DNA of 64,000 bases. It comes from Acanthochromis polyacanthus. Taxonomy: Eukaryota > Chordata > Actinopteri > Pomacentridae. The notes beneath the pieces were generated by a model. The model did no database searches and was not told the DNA's origin. It worked only from the letters and a program-made list of their open reading frames with translations. Numbering within the stretch: the stretch's first letter is position 1; each line of letters begins with the position of its first letter. Positions 1 through 13,319 of the stretch are shown here, piece by piece. The translations under genes were made by a program, and so were the position numbers. The DNA is taken from positions 21,880,358-21,944,357 of the forward strand of contig NC_067117.1 in NCBI RefSeq assembly GCF_021347895.1. Direction: 5' to 3'.

Positions 1-3000
1 TGGAGGCTGCTGAGCCAGAGCCAAGGTAGTGCGTTTTAAAATAAATGTATTGCATTGGAAATCGGTTTTATAAAATTATTTGAAATTTGCTGAGTATCAG
101 ATCAGCTAATCAATACCTTTGTCCGTGTGTAAAAACATTTTCTGTAGCTGCATATCAGGTTGACAGCAGGAAGAGTGAACCAAGAAAGTAAAGTTGCTGA
201 CTATGAAACGAGGAAAAAAGCTTGAAAATCTGCAGAGTCAAGTGATACACTAATTCTTTGTGAGTCTGATGCAATGAGGGACATGGTAATCGAAGCCATT
301 GTTAGCATAAAAATATTCTTAAATGCAGCTTTATGTATGCAGCCCATTTTGTAATTACAGCACAGCCTTCAGCGTCATCTCCTCTAGCACTAACGTTCTT
401 CCACAAATGTTTGCTTCCTCCGCTTGTCCCTGTGTTGAATGACAGCTTGGCATCCATCCAGAAGGAGTAGGGGCTCAATGGAACGTGTTGTCCCCCTGAG
501 AGAGCGGCTGTGGTCCGCTGAGGTGAGGCTTCAGACGACCTGGGAGCGCCTGGTTGTTACTATGCTGAAGATCTGTATGTCAGAGCTGTATAGGGTTTCA
601 CATGGTGGGGCAGGGAAGTAGCCTGGGAGAACATTCAACTGCTGGGAAGTCAGGAAGTGAACAATAATTCAAAACAGAGCTCCAACAAAAGAGGGCCTTC
701 AGATGTGTTGACTTTAAACCATAGCATTTCTCCATGTATTCAAGCTATCCCCGTGGAAAATGTATAGGTACACACAAAAATACAAGAAGGTCATGTGTAA
801 GGTTTGAAATGGAAGCAGTGCATTTAACTGTATTTTGAGGAAAACTGAGTGGAATGTATTCTGCATATGGCGGGACATTAGAGGTAGATTTTGATGTAAA
901 GGCAGTTTCTGTGAACTTTTCAGTAGTGTGTTTATAGCTACTGTGACTGAAATGAATACCTGACGGACCACAGCTGCAGAATCCCAAAATAATTATACTA
1001 CATAGCTATTTTCAAGCCTAAAGAGGGTGAGTTATTACTCAGATTTGCAAGGATTTTCTGTTCACGTGTTCGATTAGCTAACTAAGGAGCCAATATTGAT
1101 TGTAAACCCTCTCACTGGAATTAATTAGATTACGTGTGTTCGACACAGTCAACATTATAAACTTTATATTCTTCTTCTTTCCTGGTGAAATATGACCCAG
1201 TTAAACACACACCATAGGGCAGCTCCAAAACCATTTATGTCCACTTTGACACATGCTGTCTGTGAATATTTTATGTTTTGCTATTTTCGAAAGCATTAAA
1301 GTTTATGCACTCGAACCAGAGACGTGCATCGTGGTGTCAGAACACATGTGCATGAGTATATGCAACACTCATACAAGAACCACATCTGCAAAACAACCGT
1401 CTTGTTACGCTTTTTGTGAAACGGTGGAAACAAAGTGATCCGATTCAGTGAGCAGTCAGAAAGCGTGAGCTGCTCTGTGGGTTGGGAGAACTCGGTTGTT
1501 CTCTGTGCTGAGCGCGATCGTCTGCTTGGTCACACTGCGCTGTGCTGCGTCTACCGTCCTCAGCAGGAAGCTGCCTCGCTCAGGGCCTGATTCTCCGCCA
1601 TGGGCTCCGAAACTGCAGGTCTTCAGTGGCTTTTCTCTGTGATCCAAAGTGGCACAACTGCTGCACTGACTCAGGAACCTACAGTGTGTGCGTGCTGGCT
1701 TGTGCACTCATACACGATGATAGAATGGTGTGTAATTTATCGTGTACGCAGGGAAAGAATGGCTTTGGTTATGGGTCATGGGTGTCTGTGTGTGTGCCTG
1801 AGTATTGATATATACAGACAAGAACTGTAGATCTGTGTGAGTGTCGCATGCTGAAATATGTGCAAGTTGTTTAAGTCAGGGTTCGTCACCATGACAGTGT
1901 GAGAGACTTCCTTGTCACTACAGGCAAGTGGTCGTGATTGCATTACCTCTTGGAGGACTCATTATCCTCTAAGAATTGACGCATCATTGGGATCATTCAG
2001 GAAGAAATCTGTGCAGATTAAAGCCAAGTTCACCTCAGTGGCACAATAACCAAGAAGACTGTGTCAGCTTTCAAAGCAAACGACGCACTGAGGTACTGTT
2101 TTGGTCATTGCTACTTGTCTTGGATGTTTGACCCTCACTGTGCAGAATATTGTATTTGACACTAGAAGCTGTTTTCAAATGCATCTGCTAAAAGTGAGCT
2201 ACAATCCAAGGCAACATTATGGCATTTTATGGAAAAACTGTTCCACACATCACATGATTTTTATATACATCTTTGAACCTGACTAGAAGATGCCTTAAAA
2301 TTTCTTTTGTCCTCCACTGAAGAGCATTGAGAAGTTTGATTAAGGCGTGGGTTTTTGCATGGAGGGACTGCACAGCCCACTCAAAGCAGATGATGATGTC
2401 CTGTTAAATGGCAGACCCATGAAATAAAGCTACTGCGCCATCAGATGCACTTTACAGGCATCTTCCAGTGAAAGAATTTGGTGTGAACTTTACAGACAGA
2501 ATAACAAGTCCAACAAAAACACTGCTCTTTGATCCCGAGGGAAGATTTGATGCTGTTGAAGTAAAATTGCAGCTGTGTTGAAAATGTCTTGACATGTCCT
2601 CAGGTCATTTGTGTTCTACGGGATTAAAAAAAAGAAATGCTTTACTTGACAATGATACAGGGCACAATAATGGAATATAGTTTCTGTATCAGAAAAGGAG
2701 TGCAGGCTTTAAAGTTGTCATTGTGCTGTAATGAGAATTACTTCATTATTTGTGAAGTTTGTCCCCTTTAAGTTTACAGACCACTTTAGTGTCTTTCAGC
2801 TAATGGTTTTGGCTTTACAGCTCACAGCCCAACTTATTGGAATGTAGTCAGCTTGACAATGTAGACAAAACAACAACATCCACATGGCAGAGTAAGTCAT
2901 CATTGAACTAATCGACATTTTGGTAACAAATCTTTACTAATGCAAGGTGATTGTGAAGCATCATCAACCTAGGTCCCTTTTGTTAAACAGTGTTAAACTG

Positions 3001-4870
3001 CTGAAGTCCTCATTTTGATTGTGAAACACTACTGAAATTGATAGGAAAGCTTTGGGTGCTTTGAGGTTACTGATCAAATTAATAAATTTTAATGATTAAT
3101 TTTCTTCCAATAAAAGAAAAAAAATCTAATTATGGCAGCTCTAGTCATCAGCTCACTTTATTGATGTATTATTGAAATATTCATGACAGCGTCTTATCTA
3201 GTGAATCTCAATAGAATAAACACTTTTTTTGGTTTCCTATTTTTCATGCTTTCTACACCTCATCTGGGTAAGTTGTTTAGTAGAGTGAATAATACTTGAT
3301 TCCAGGCAGAACAAGTATAATCTTTCTCCAGCCTTACCATGAGGCTGTAGTTGCTGGCTCCAAACAAAACAACAATCTCACTGATGCCTTTGCACTCAGT
3401 CCCCCCGTCGCTGCAGCTTTCACATATCGATCTCCATAAACATGCTCATAAACTAGCTTTAGCACCTCTTCGCCCGGAGGCTTACATTGTGCCACTGGGG
3501 CTGTGACCGCAGATTATGTGGTTTGTCTGCAGTAACGACCTCTTGGCAGCATCTTTCTTTCATCTCACTCTCTTTCTCTCAATGAGTGGTCACTACTCAC
3601 ATTCCCAGAATACCGTCTACTCCATTTACTACTTCTGTTTCGGCATCTCTTCTGCCCATCCTCCCGCTGTCACCATTAAGGCGGCTGCTCAACATACGTG
3701 CAAATATGAGCTTTTAGTTGTCATTGCTGAAATCAGTCCCTGTGATACACACACACACATGCACACTCTTTCACACACACTAACACACAATCTCAGGCAC
3801 TCCACCCTTGAGTGAACAAGGTAGGGCGGCCACAGCAGAAGACAAACAACAGACACGTGTGATGGATGTGTGTGCACAAGGGTAGCATGTGTGAACTCTG
3901 TTTGTCCATCATGACGGTGCTACTTGATGAAAATGGTATGTGTTTGTGCATGTGTGTGTGTAGTTGCTGGGTTGTTAGCCACTATAAGAAGTTATTTTGT
4001 CCTTCTGCAAATGAATGCACCTGTTTTTGTGGGTATGCATGTGTGTGATTCACATAAAAAAAAGTACTCACAGCTGCCTGAAAAGGCCTTTATGTTTTGA
4101 TGTGACCAGACATACTAAATGAGTAAACACAATCCTGGGTGTTCTGTGCATTCAGTTCATATATACTACACAGCAGATACACAGGATATATGATAGGGAG
4201 ATGACTGGAAGACACCAAAGGAATTGATATTCCCAAGAGTTAGAGGAACTCTACAGTGTGGTAGAATAAATGAGATACCATAGGACGGAGTTAGCTATGA
4301 GACTGGTGACCTTTGAGCAGATCTCTGTGACCTGGAAACTCAGTTTTTACAAAGGGTCATACAGAGTATCATCTGTACATTATCATGTGGCTGCTGGCCC
4401 TCTGCTTTCTGTGGACACTGACATAGTGTGTTCATTTATATCTCAGCAGCCATTGGCATTAAGTGTTCATAAATTCAAACTCTACGCTTTAATGAAAATC
4501 TTTAATGGGGATTTAGTATATACAGATCACTAAATTAAAACATGTTGCACCACATGGGCTAGAGATGAGTTTTTACAGCATACTAAACAGCCATTTGACA
4601 TGGTACATTACTAAATATTGGTTTAATACTGTTAAACTTTGAAGAGAAATTACCACAATTGCCGCTAACAATTCTTCTTAAACATTTAGGAAGAAATAAA
4701 ACCACATTAAACCTGTAGTTACAAAAGTCTGGCAGTTGAAATCTATTGATTTCATCAGCTATGCAGCAGCTTCCAATGCAACACTTACCTAATGTTTTAT
4801 ACTTCATAGCTTTTGACCAGATATCACTACAGTCAAGCCAAGTGTAGCAACAGACAAACCCCTAAAGAGT
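1..4870. other. intergenic DNA, no gene recognised
   Basis: I see no coding exon, RNA gene or complete mobile element here. The short open frames have no recognisable domains and no matching splice sites. There are small CA/GT-rich patches near 3750-3790 and 3940-3960 and an A-rich tract near 3115. The DNA is AT-rich and unremarkable. If the gene order resembles other vertebrates this would be the far upstream flank of slc25a26, but no neighbouring gene is visible to confirm that. Confidence 0.6.
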
Positions 4871-4878
4871 CTCAGTAG

Positions 4879-6471
4879 CAGTGGTGTAGTCCAGGGTATA
4901 TGGCGGTATATGGCGGTATACGGCGTATACCCACTTATTTTTCAGTTAGCATTGCGTATACCCACTTCTAATGCTCCCTGGTGTGCATCATTCAGTAATA
5001 TCTGTGTGCCAGGTAGCCCTCTTTTCCTTAAGGATGATGAAGCCATGAACAACCCTCCTCTGCCTGTAATTGGCTGGTACATGCTATCTTCACTGATTCG
5101 ATTGGCTAACTTTAGGGATGAGCCAATCAGAGGCAGAGTAGAGCGGGTCATACAGAGGAAAATTTTGCTAACACCTCTGTGGCACTCCAGTTGATTGACA
5201 GGTCTGCTTGAAAGATGCGCGGAAATGCGAGAAAGTCAGAATAAACACCTTTCAAGTGAGTGGCACGTATCGAGCGAACCTACTTTCATGGACGATATAA
5301 TTCTCAGGTAAGTTTTAAGGTGGTTTCCAAATGAATCATTGTTTTAAACTACTGGCAACATGACTGCACATTTCAAGGAGAGGATATTTTGTCGCCAGTG
5401 GTTAAAGCTGCAGTCAATTCCAGCCATTTTCAGTACAAAAAAATCGCTAATATTCTATTTGTAAATAAAAATATGACGAGAAACACAGGGAATATTGGAC
5501 GCGCATCGCGAGGTGCATTTCCTCGAAAACGACCTATTCGTGGATCATATACCGTCTTCAAGACATGTTTTGGACAAAATAGTTTACTGGCTTGTGTCGT
5601 CTGGATGTCTAAGGTTGGATTATGGCTGTTTTTGTGGAATATTTTCATCTGTGTGTAATAATGAACCCGGAAATGTGAGTCGCGCTGTGTACGTTGAAGC
5701 CGTGTATAGAGAACGAATTGATGGAAATTCGTTGTTTGTCGGACAAATGTGTTTATATTACCGCTGTGGTAATCACATCTGAAAGTGGTTTATACCGGCG
5801 GATTCATGAGAATCTAAGCTTTCCATCGGCGTATAGTGTTTGTATAATCACGTTTGCAGTTTCAGACATTTAGCAAATTGCTTATGCAGATCTCAAAGTG
5901 TACCGCGGGCGGGACACTGAAGCGCAACTGAAGCGCAACGGGTTAAACTGAGTGTCGGGCCGAGTCTGACTAACGTTTTGAAAGGCTAACGTTATTCTAA
6001 CGTAAGTCTGAAGCTAGCTAGATTGGGATAATGTGGGAAAACCTCTAGGCTGGTAGTTGATTTTAAAGTAAGTAAAAACACAAGAATGGGGACAGGTAGT
6101 TTAAGATTCGACCTAAAACAATATTGAGGTTTTATTCATGATGAAATATGAACAAGGATGCACTGTCAACTTCATATTTGAAGTATTTTATTCAAATAAA
6201 TGTTCAAAAGTAACTGAAACACCATGTTTGCCTCATGATAAATACATGTTACATTAATCCAGTTTGCTTGTGTGACCAGTAATAACTACAAACTGCTCCT
6301 AATCAAGTCATGATAATTTTATAATAGTGGGCAAGTAGAAATGACTGAATAAATTGAAGAGAGTAGTCTTCTATGTCACTGTTTCTAAAACAGGGCGTTT
6401 TTCTGGACTAATTAAAAAAAAAGGTGAAAATTAAGAGTATACCCACTTCTCCAGGGACCACTACACCACTG
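4879..6471. mobile_element. non-autonomous hAT-type DNA transposon
   Basis: The element starts CAGTGGTGTAGT and ends ACTACACCACTG, a perfect 12-bp terminal inverted repeat. It is flanked on both sides by the identical 8-bp sequence CTCAGTAG (4871-4878 and 6472-6479). An 8-bp target duplication and CAG-type ends are the hallmark of the hAT superfamily. Subterminal GTATACCCACTT copies lie at both ends, and a short GTATATGGCG tandem repeat lies near 4900. At 1593 bp it is too short for a full hAT transposase. No BED zinc finger or hAT dimerisation domain is seen, and the 94-residue open frame at 4910-5194 has no known domain. A donor-like CAGGTAAGT near 5306 suggests it keeps the 5' exon region of a larger autonomous parent; that is inference. 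The perfect target duplication argues for fairly recent insertion. Confidence 0.9.
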
Positions 6472-6479
6472 CTCAGTAG

Positions 6480-7236
6480 GCATCACTATCTGTAAAGCAT
6501 CTCCATCTCTTTGTTGTTAACGATTTGGACAACTACCCACATAAGCATGCATGTAAGCGAACACAATATTGGCTACTGATACACTTCTGCATTTCAAGAG
6601 TATGCAAGGGTCTGAGCCCATCTGCACATGTCTAAACAAAGTCACAAAAACCAAGGATTTGGATTGTGCAGTAAAGCAGTCTTGATAGTTTTTCAATGGA
6701 TTATCCATTTTATGACAGTACTGCATGCAAATGTTTAACTAAATCAAATCCACTGGACACTATTTTAAATGAACACTAAAGCTGCATGCTTTACTTAGCT
6801 CTGCCCACAATGACTGTGACTGGTTTATGGGAATACAATCAACCCTTCAATTACAATGAGATACACTCTGGCTCACAGAATACATAATTTAAACTGCAAC
6901 ATTTTGTAAGCTGCATCAACACTACATAGCAAACAAGCCAGACAATGAAAGTGTGCAACTTTTAGGGCATTTTATTCTACACTCTCAAATATATTCCTTG
7001 ATACAGGTGCAAAAAATCTTTAATTCCTGAGAAGAAAAAACCTGTGTAACTATGCCGGAGCACATTAATCCACCCTAAGGTCATTGGAATTAAACTGTGT
7101 AATTTTGCAGTGAATAGAGAAAGGCCCTGAGGAGACTGCTGGTACTGCAAACGTCAATCAAGGCATTGGTGATGGCGGTGGAGGAGGAGAGGAGATGATT
7201 GGTGGCCGCACAGCTCCATGCTGCAGTTGCTGATGT
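6480..7236. other. unannotated spacer between two elements
   Basis: This stretch lies between the hAT element and the palindrome-rich element. No coding exon, RNA gene or repeat is recognised. The 69-residue minus-strand frame at 6517-6726 has no domain signal. Confidence 0.5.
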
Positions 7237-7511
7237 CAGGGATGTGATTTTTCCGCGAATTCGCGGAATTCCGCTTTTTTCAGGGATGGGAATTTACCGC
7301 GGATCCGCGGATTTCCGCTGATTTCATTTATTTGAACGCTGATTTCACAAGTTTGAACACTTTATTGTCGCTGATACTCCCGCGCGATGGTAACGACGTT
7401 AACGACAGCTTGTTAACGACGATTGTAAACGGCCCAGCGATTGGAAGTCGCTACGCCCCCCCCCCCCCAGCAACTTTCCGCTAAAATCAGAACTTGCTGA
7501 TCCCATCCCTG
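7237..7511. mobile_element. short inverted-repeat element with duplicated palindromic head
   Basis: The left end is two imperfect 44-bp tandem units (7237-7280 and 7281-7324). Each starts CAGGGATG and carries a GC palindrome, CCGCGAATTCGCGG in the first and CCGCGGATCCGCGG in the second. The right end is TCCCATCCCTG, the reverse complement of the unit start. The hexamer TGATGT flanks both ends (7231-7236 and 7512-7517). There is a C13 tract near 7457. Inverted CAGGG ends suggest a hAT-like MITE, but a clean 8-bp target duplication is not seen, so the superfamily is tentative. No open reading frame. Confidence 0.65.
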
Positions 7512-7517
7512 TGATGT

Positions 7518-8043
7518 GGCTAGTTCCTATAGAGTGGCTTTACCTCTACTACTATTGTCCTAGTTAGGGGAGCTTCTCTTGTTTGTGAACGACTTTCGAA
7601 TGCTATTTTCCACAAAGAAAAGCAAGTGCTTACTTAAGATGAGCTATCCAAATACTGTCCAAAGTGAAGCATCACACTGAATTTAAAACAACACAGAAAA
7701 ATCTCTAGAGGTTTCCAACAGTAATGTTCATATGTAGTGGATGACCACCAGGGTGTACTCAGTATTATCATAAATAGTAGCCGTTCTTTCAGATATTCAG
7801 CCCAGTATAAACATGATATTTTATACCCCAATGTTGCAAGATTTTTGAATACAAAAGACACAATTGCTAAAGTACAAACATATGCAATATTAAAAATGAT
7901 GCAAATTAATCTTTAGCAAATACAAAGAATGTGGGAAAAACAAGAATAATGCTGTTTTCTTCTGGAGGGACCAAATTCCTGCACAGACAGGAGCCTCTGT
8001 TCCTACATATAAAGCTTTGAGTACTAACCTGGCAATAGCCAGA
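7518..8043. other. unannotated spacer next to helicase fragment
   Basis: This lies 3' of the minus-strand RecQ-like fragment. No further helicase motifs (DEAH box, RecQ C-terminal) were found in the three minus-strand frames, so the rest of that gene is missing. A CCACCAGGGTGT motif near 7747 only partly fits a CTCF site. Confidence 0.45.
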
Positions 8044-8382
8044 TTAATAATTGTGTAATACTTGATAGTACTCCACAATATCAATCTGGGACCGCTCCAT
8101 GTAAATCCATTCGGAGGAAAGAGGCACGGATTGGACAATGCAACAGTATGTCCCGCCTCTGACAGGTTTGTTTTTAGCCGATCGCGGGATCTTCACAACG
8201 AGCGGAGCCAATTGGTAGATTAAACTCTTACCAAAACCCGTAGGTAAAAAAGCACAAACATCTTTACCATCCAGAAATGCGCAAAGCGCCTCTCGTTGTT
8301 CTTCCTTCAAAGAAGCGATACGAGATTCAGCTAAAACTGACTTAATAGTAGCATCTATACGATCGTTGTCCTCCGTTGCCAT
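8044..8382 (-). pseudogene. RecQ-like helicase, N-terminal exon fragment
   Basis: A 112-residue minus-strand frame begins at an ATG with a favourable context (A at -3, G at +4). Residues about 23-60 contain a Q-motif-like LKEEQREAL and then a Walker A segment, FLPTGFGKSLIYQLAP, the start of a superfamily 2 (RecQ-type) helicase. RecQ enzymes unwind DNA using ATP and need the DEAH box and C-terminal RecA lobe; none of these follow. After about residue 65 the sequence stops resembling the family and ends in a stop. I read this as exon 1 of a multi-copy, transposon-associated fish RecQ-like gene, now truncated. A true first exon with distant exons is possible but no strong donor is visible. The link to a mobile element is from memory of fish genomes and not shown here. 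Confidence 0.6.
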
Positions 8383-8560
8383 GTTTGTTTTGATCTACTG
8401 GCACTTGGTGTCGTCTTCACACCCGGATATCCCGCCCCACACACGAATACTGCTGCGTGATTGGCCCGTGCCAACTTGGCTCTGTACGAACAGTGAATGC
8501 GGGAGCGGAGCAAGATGGTTTCTTGAGAGATTTGTGAACTCTCAAATATCGTGAGAAATC
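8383..8560 (-). promoter_or_regulatory. CpG-richer upstream region of the helicase fragment
   Basis: This block directly precedes the ATG of the RecQ-like fragment and is richer in CpG than its surroundings. On the minus strand it has a CCAAT motif (ATTGG on the plus strand near 8460). It may be the promoter carried with the fragment. No TATA box is seen. Activity is unknown. Confidence 0.3.
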
Positions 8561-11500
8561 AACATGCTGGCAAGGTTATTTGGGTACAACCCGATCCTCG
8601 TAATCAGTGCAAGAATAATATAAGAAGTTTGGCGATCCTCTGCACTATGTGAGAGTAAACATTAATCTAACTACTACTTTCTTAAATCAACTCTCGGTCT
8701 CTAAAAGACTCCAATCCAGAGGCCACAATGAAGCCCGACTTGGAAGATATGTCATCCCAAACCCTGATAGCATTCTCTCAAGTGGAAATACATTAGGGAA
8801 TCCGTCTGGAACAATGCAGCTTGACAGATTGGTGAAAGAGGACCACATTCTCCTCTTTGTCCTTAGCCTTTTGATAGGATTACAATGTGAACCAGTTGAG
8901 GGAGGATCACTGCATATATTTACTATAGAAGTTGTTTAATAAGATTAACGTTATTGTATCCTATTGGTCTCAGACGTAAAGCTTTACTGACTCATTCTTT
9001 ACTCAGACTGATTATCCAGTGATGCAGCCTTAACAAGCCAAAGCTCTTGAAATCAAAGGAGTGAACCATACGGAGAAGAGAGCATGAGAAAGTTTTTTTA
9101 CCAACACACTTCTTTCCTTTGAATATTCAAATTAGTTCTTGGAGCATGCAAATATGGATGACCTGCACAAAGAGGTGCTGTCCTCCGTAAGGAAATCCTC
9201 CACATGAGTGAAGACAACAGCCGAGAAAAGCCATAGAGCGCTTTACATCAGATTTGGAAACATTTTTAGCAATGTTAGAGGACTGAATGGAAGGGAATGT
9301 CCAGACTAAAATATCTTAATAACTGTGGAATGGATTGTCTTAACTTTGATTTTGTTCCAGTATACATGTGACCTGTGGGATGATATTAGTCACTTCATTG
9401 ATCCCCTACATTTCGACCCTGCCTCCCAGACGACCCTGTACAACTTGTCATTTATGTTTTAAAAGAAACATAATTTGATTTTGAAAGAAACATTTTCTTG
9501 CAGAAAGGTAAGATTTGTGTACAAGGAAAGGCTTCCAGTGGAAGATGGTAGGAGAAGAGGATGATGGTATAAGTCTGCAACAGAACTTTCACCCAGTAGG
9601 TTGGATTATTGTGTGGAACCATTATTCTTGTAGTTAAGTTTTGTTGTCACACATTGTTAAACTTAAGGTTTTCCCATGTCTTTTGCTTAGATGTAGGCAC
9701 CAAAAGTACATGGGTAGGTTTTGGAAAGTATCATGGTTTGCTTGACACTTTCACATCAATAGGTGCCTGTTAGAAAGACGTAAGCACCAAAACATCCTGG
9801 CTAGGTTGAAGAAAAGAGCATAATTTAGGGGGAAAAATGCAACATTTGAATGTTCTCTTTCTTGTTCTGCTGACTTGCCGCATCTAACGTGTGATGGACT
9901 GCCATGCTCTTAGTCTCTATCTGCTTGTAGCAGACCCCAAACTGTCCTATCAAGTGTGTTAGCATAGCCACAAGCCCGGTACTTCCACCAGCTGTATCCT
10001 GTTGTTATTTAGCCGGTTCCTGCTAACCTGTTACCTGCTAACCATATCAGTAGCCTTTAGTGTGTGTTTTGAGTGCTTTGCCGTTAGTTCAGTTCACTCC
10101 TGTTAATTGTTAATTTGACTACAACCATGGTCTGTAGCATTAGTTCAGGCTATAGCTTGGCAGCTTTTTGTTAACTCAGCTCTCCATTATCTGTGCATTG
10201 TACACTTATCAATGAATAGTTTGCATTAGTTAAGGCTGCACCTTGTCTATCTGTTTGTAGCCTGGGCCTTTTTGTGTCCTCTACTTTCAAATCGAATCAA
10301 GTCGTATTTATTTATAAAGCACTTTAAAACAACCAGAGTCGACCAAGGTGCAAACCATTGTCTAAAACCATGTTGTAATGTATTCTGTTGGTTGTACTTG
10401 TGATTTTTTTTTTTGCCTCTGGGTTTTGTGATTTGCCATTACAGCAACGGTAAAACTACAAAATAAATAACAAAGTATGTGGAATCAAAATGTTTGTTAT
10501 GGTGCCAAGAGACAATCCTGCTTTTCTAAACATAAGTTAGAATGTTAAGTTCTAGAGGAACTCAGCTTTTGTGGAGACAGAGCTGTACCTTTTGCTACTT
10601 TTCCATCCATCATGAGGCCACATTTTCCATTATGTATTTTGCTAATAATTTCACCTATACCTGCAAAATTATATAACACCCCCACCACTCCCATTTGTCT
10701 TCTGTGTTTAGTTAAAACATTTCTACCTGCTAAGCCTGTATATGTTCTTTGCAGGCATGTTTCCATTAGTATTTAGCTCAAAGCACTGCGGTGTCTAAGC
10801 ACAGCTTCACAGAGTTGCTAGCATGGCTCAAAGTCTTGTTTCAGGGGTTCCTTAGTATGTGTTTTTAAAATGGCTACCATGAGATTTAGCCTATCATGCC
10901 TGGCTTTCTTAATATCAAAAGGCCACAGATGTAAAATACAGCGTAAGTACTTAAGATACTTTACACTAAGCAGAAAGCCTGAAAGGAAAGTGGATCAGAG
11001 ATCAGAGTGATTAATGTCTTCATACACTGAAATGTCTTGCTGAACTTATTAGTTTGCATGCAGAAAAAAAAAATGTCTTCAATGGCGTGTAGCTTGCCTT
11101 CAAGTCATACTGTAAAAGTTTGAGAAATGCACTTGCAGGGAAGAGATTTTTTTTCTGGCTAAACACGTGTGGCTGAAACACGAAACCGTCATGGCTTTCA
11201 GAGTTTATTTCAGCGTTTCAACACTGACTGTCAAACTCTTTAGCAGGATGGTGATGACTCTGTCATACCATTAAAAGATCAGCTTTTTACATATCCATTC
11301 ATCTCTCCCTCTGTCTCTCTTTTACTGTGTCTCTTGCAGGTAAAAAAAAACATAATCCTCATATCCAGCCTATTAGTCACAGAGGATTAGACCCATGGCA
11401 GAGCCGAGCAGAGATGGGAGGTGAGCAGAGAAAGAGAGACAGATTAAATGCCTTTGGTATTATGAGGTAATTCTCAGGCCCCAAGGAAAAGTGCCCTCCG

Positions 11501-13310
11501 TGAAACTACTGTATATAGATAAAGAGATATATTTTGATGAATAATATTATTTCACCAGACTGAGACATTTTGCTGAAAAGATTAAGGCTCCACATGCAGT
11601 TGGACACCTGCACTTCACTGCAAATTTAGCTGTGTAGGCTCCACTTTCATTACTGTTCATAAATAATTTTGCAAGAATACACTTCAGGAGTCTGTGCACA
11701 TGTTGTGTTTGTAAACAAATCCATGCCGGTCTTGTACAGAATCTCTGATGAATTGCGGACTCAGGCCAACTTTATTATCAGCGTGGATAGGGATCTCTCC
11801 ACCTCCAACCTTTTCAGAAGCTCATTTGAAAGTCAAGACTCATTTATCAGCTTTTGATCTAATTAAACAACCTGGAGCTGGGATGAAAGCAGGGACCAGC
11901 CATTATCTGACTCCATTAGCCACAGGCACGGCATGAAAAATTGCTCCATCCCTCACAACTTTAAGCCAACTTTCTCGCTCTTTCTGCTCCTGCAGCAGCT
12001 GTTAAGAAATTTGATCTTGTTTTCACCTTTTATTGCTTCTCTGCTGGCGCTCCTTCTTCTGTTTGCCTTTCCTGTCTGTCCCTTCATACCTTTCTGTTGA
12101 GAAAATTTTCCTTTCACGTTTGTTGAAGTATTTATACATTTTAATTCCTGCTTTGTCAGGTCAGATTTAGAATTATGACAGTAACTTCTTTCCATATGTC
12201 AACTTTTAAATGTGGCAAAGAACTGCAAAATCTCACTCTCAAAACAAAAAACAATACACGAATGCAATAATTTGCATCAGTGTTTTTGACTAATGACAAT
12301 TTCTAATGAAATTATATTCAACTGCCAAACTGCACTGAGTTAGTGGAATTAGATTTTAATCTAAAATTTTAAATTTTTAACCATAACTGTTTGAAATTGT
12401 CCAGGCATGACAAGACAGCAGACTTATCATCCTAAACTCACAGTGAAGAAAAAATAAGTTATGAAGCCAATTTCATGAAATGACCTCAACTTGAATTTAT
12501 TTTTTAATCAACAAACGCAGACATTTGACTTTAAATTACTAATAATTTTCAATTGATGCAGTTGCCAACATTGGTATGTCAGTTGAACCCATTAATACAG
12601 TGTTGAATCTTAAATAATTTATACAAATCAGTAAATCAGATTCTATTTTAAAGTCTTTCAACCGTAAATTTAACTGAAGGGTGGGAATTGCAGCCCTTGA
12701 ATTACTTTATTAGAGAGCACGTTTGTTAGTCCTTCTTTTCCTAACTTCTTCAAGTATTCACTACAGGGACTAATTCTTCTCCCTTGATCAAAAAACAAAC
12801 AAACTAGATCCTTCCTCTCCTTAAGAGACTTCACTGACTGACATGGAGATCTGTGACTCATTTAATGGAAGAAGATCAAGGATCATAGCTTATGTTCTGC
12901 TATTCCAAAAGTGAGTGTTTCATGTTGCCACTGTGCGTGAGGCCTCGGCATTGTGTATCAGAGAAAGCTTTCTGCTTGCAGAGTAATGTATGATGCACAG
13001 GTGTCAACTGGATAAATAGAGTGAGGAAAAATATGTGTCTGCACAGCCAGCAGTCAAACATCCCTTTTCACTCTGCAGAACAGAAAGACATGTGCCCTCT
13101 CTGCTGGTACTTTTAGGTATTGCATCTAACCATCTGCAAAGTGATCCTGAAAACATAAACCGATACACATCAGGAAGACAGTGCCACCACGGTAAAAATG
13201 TTTTTTTTTTTTTTATTTTAAATATCCCTCTGATAGGGAATTCTTTCCTATGAGGAATGACTGCTTAATTTGTTCATTTGCATTGTTTCATTGCTGATTT
13301 TGTCACTCAT
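8561..13310. other. intergenic DNA, no gene recognised
   Basis: No coding exon or RNA gene found. Around 10292-10358 is a short stretch (AAGTCGTATTTATTTATAAAGCACTTT and the following ACCAAGGTGC) that resembles a widespread fish repeat fragment. The rest is AT-rich unique-looking sequence. The short open frames at 10545, 11669, 11748, 11953 and 12670 show no domains. Confidence 0.5.
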
Positions 13311-13319
13311 GCTATTTGA

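Noticed and set aside
7747..7760. CTCF-like CCACCAGGGTGTAC
   Set aside because: It misses two of the core GGC positions, so it is too weak to list.
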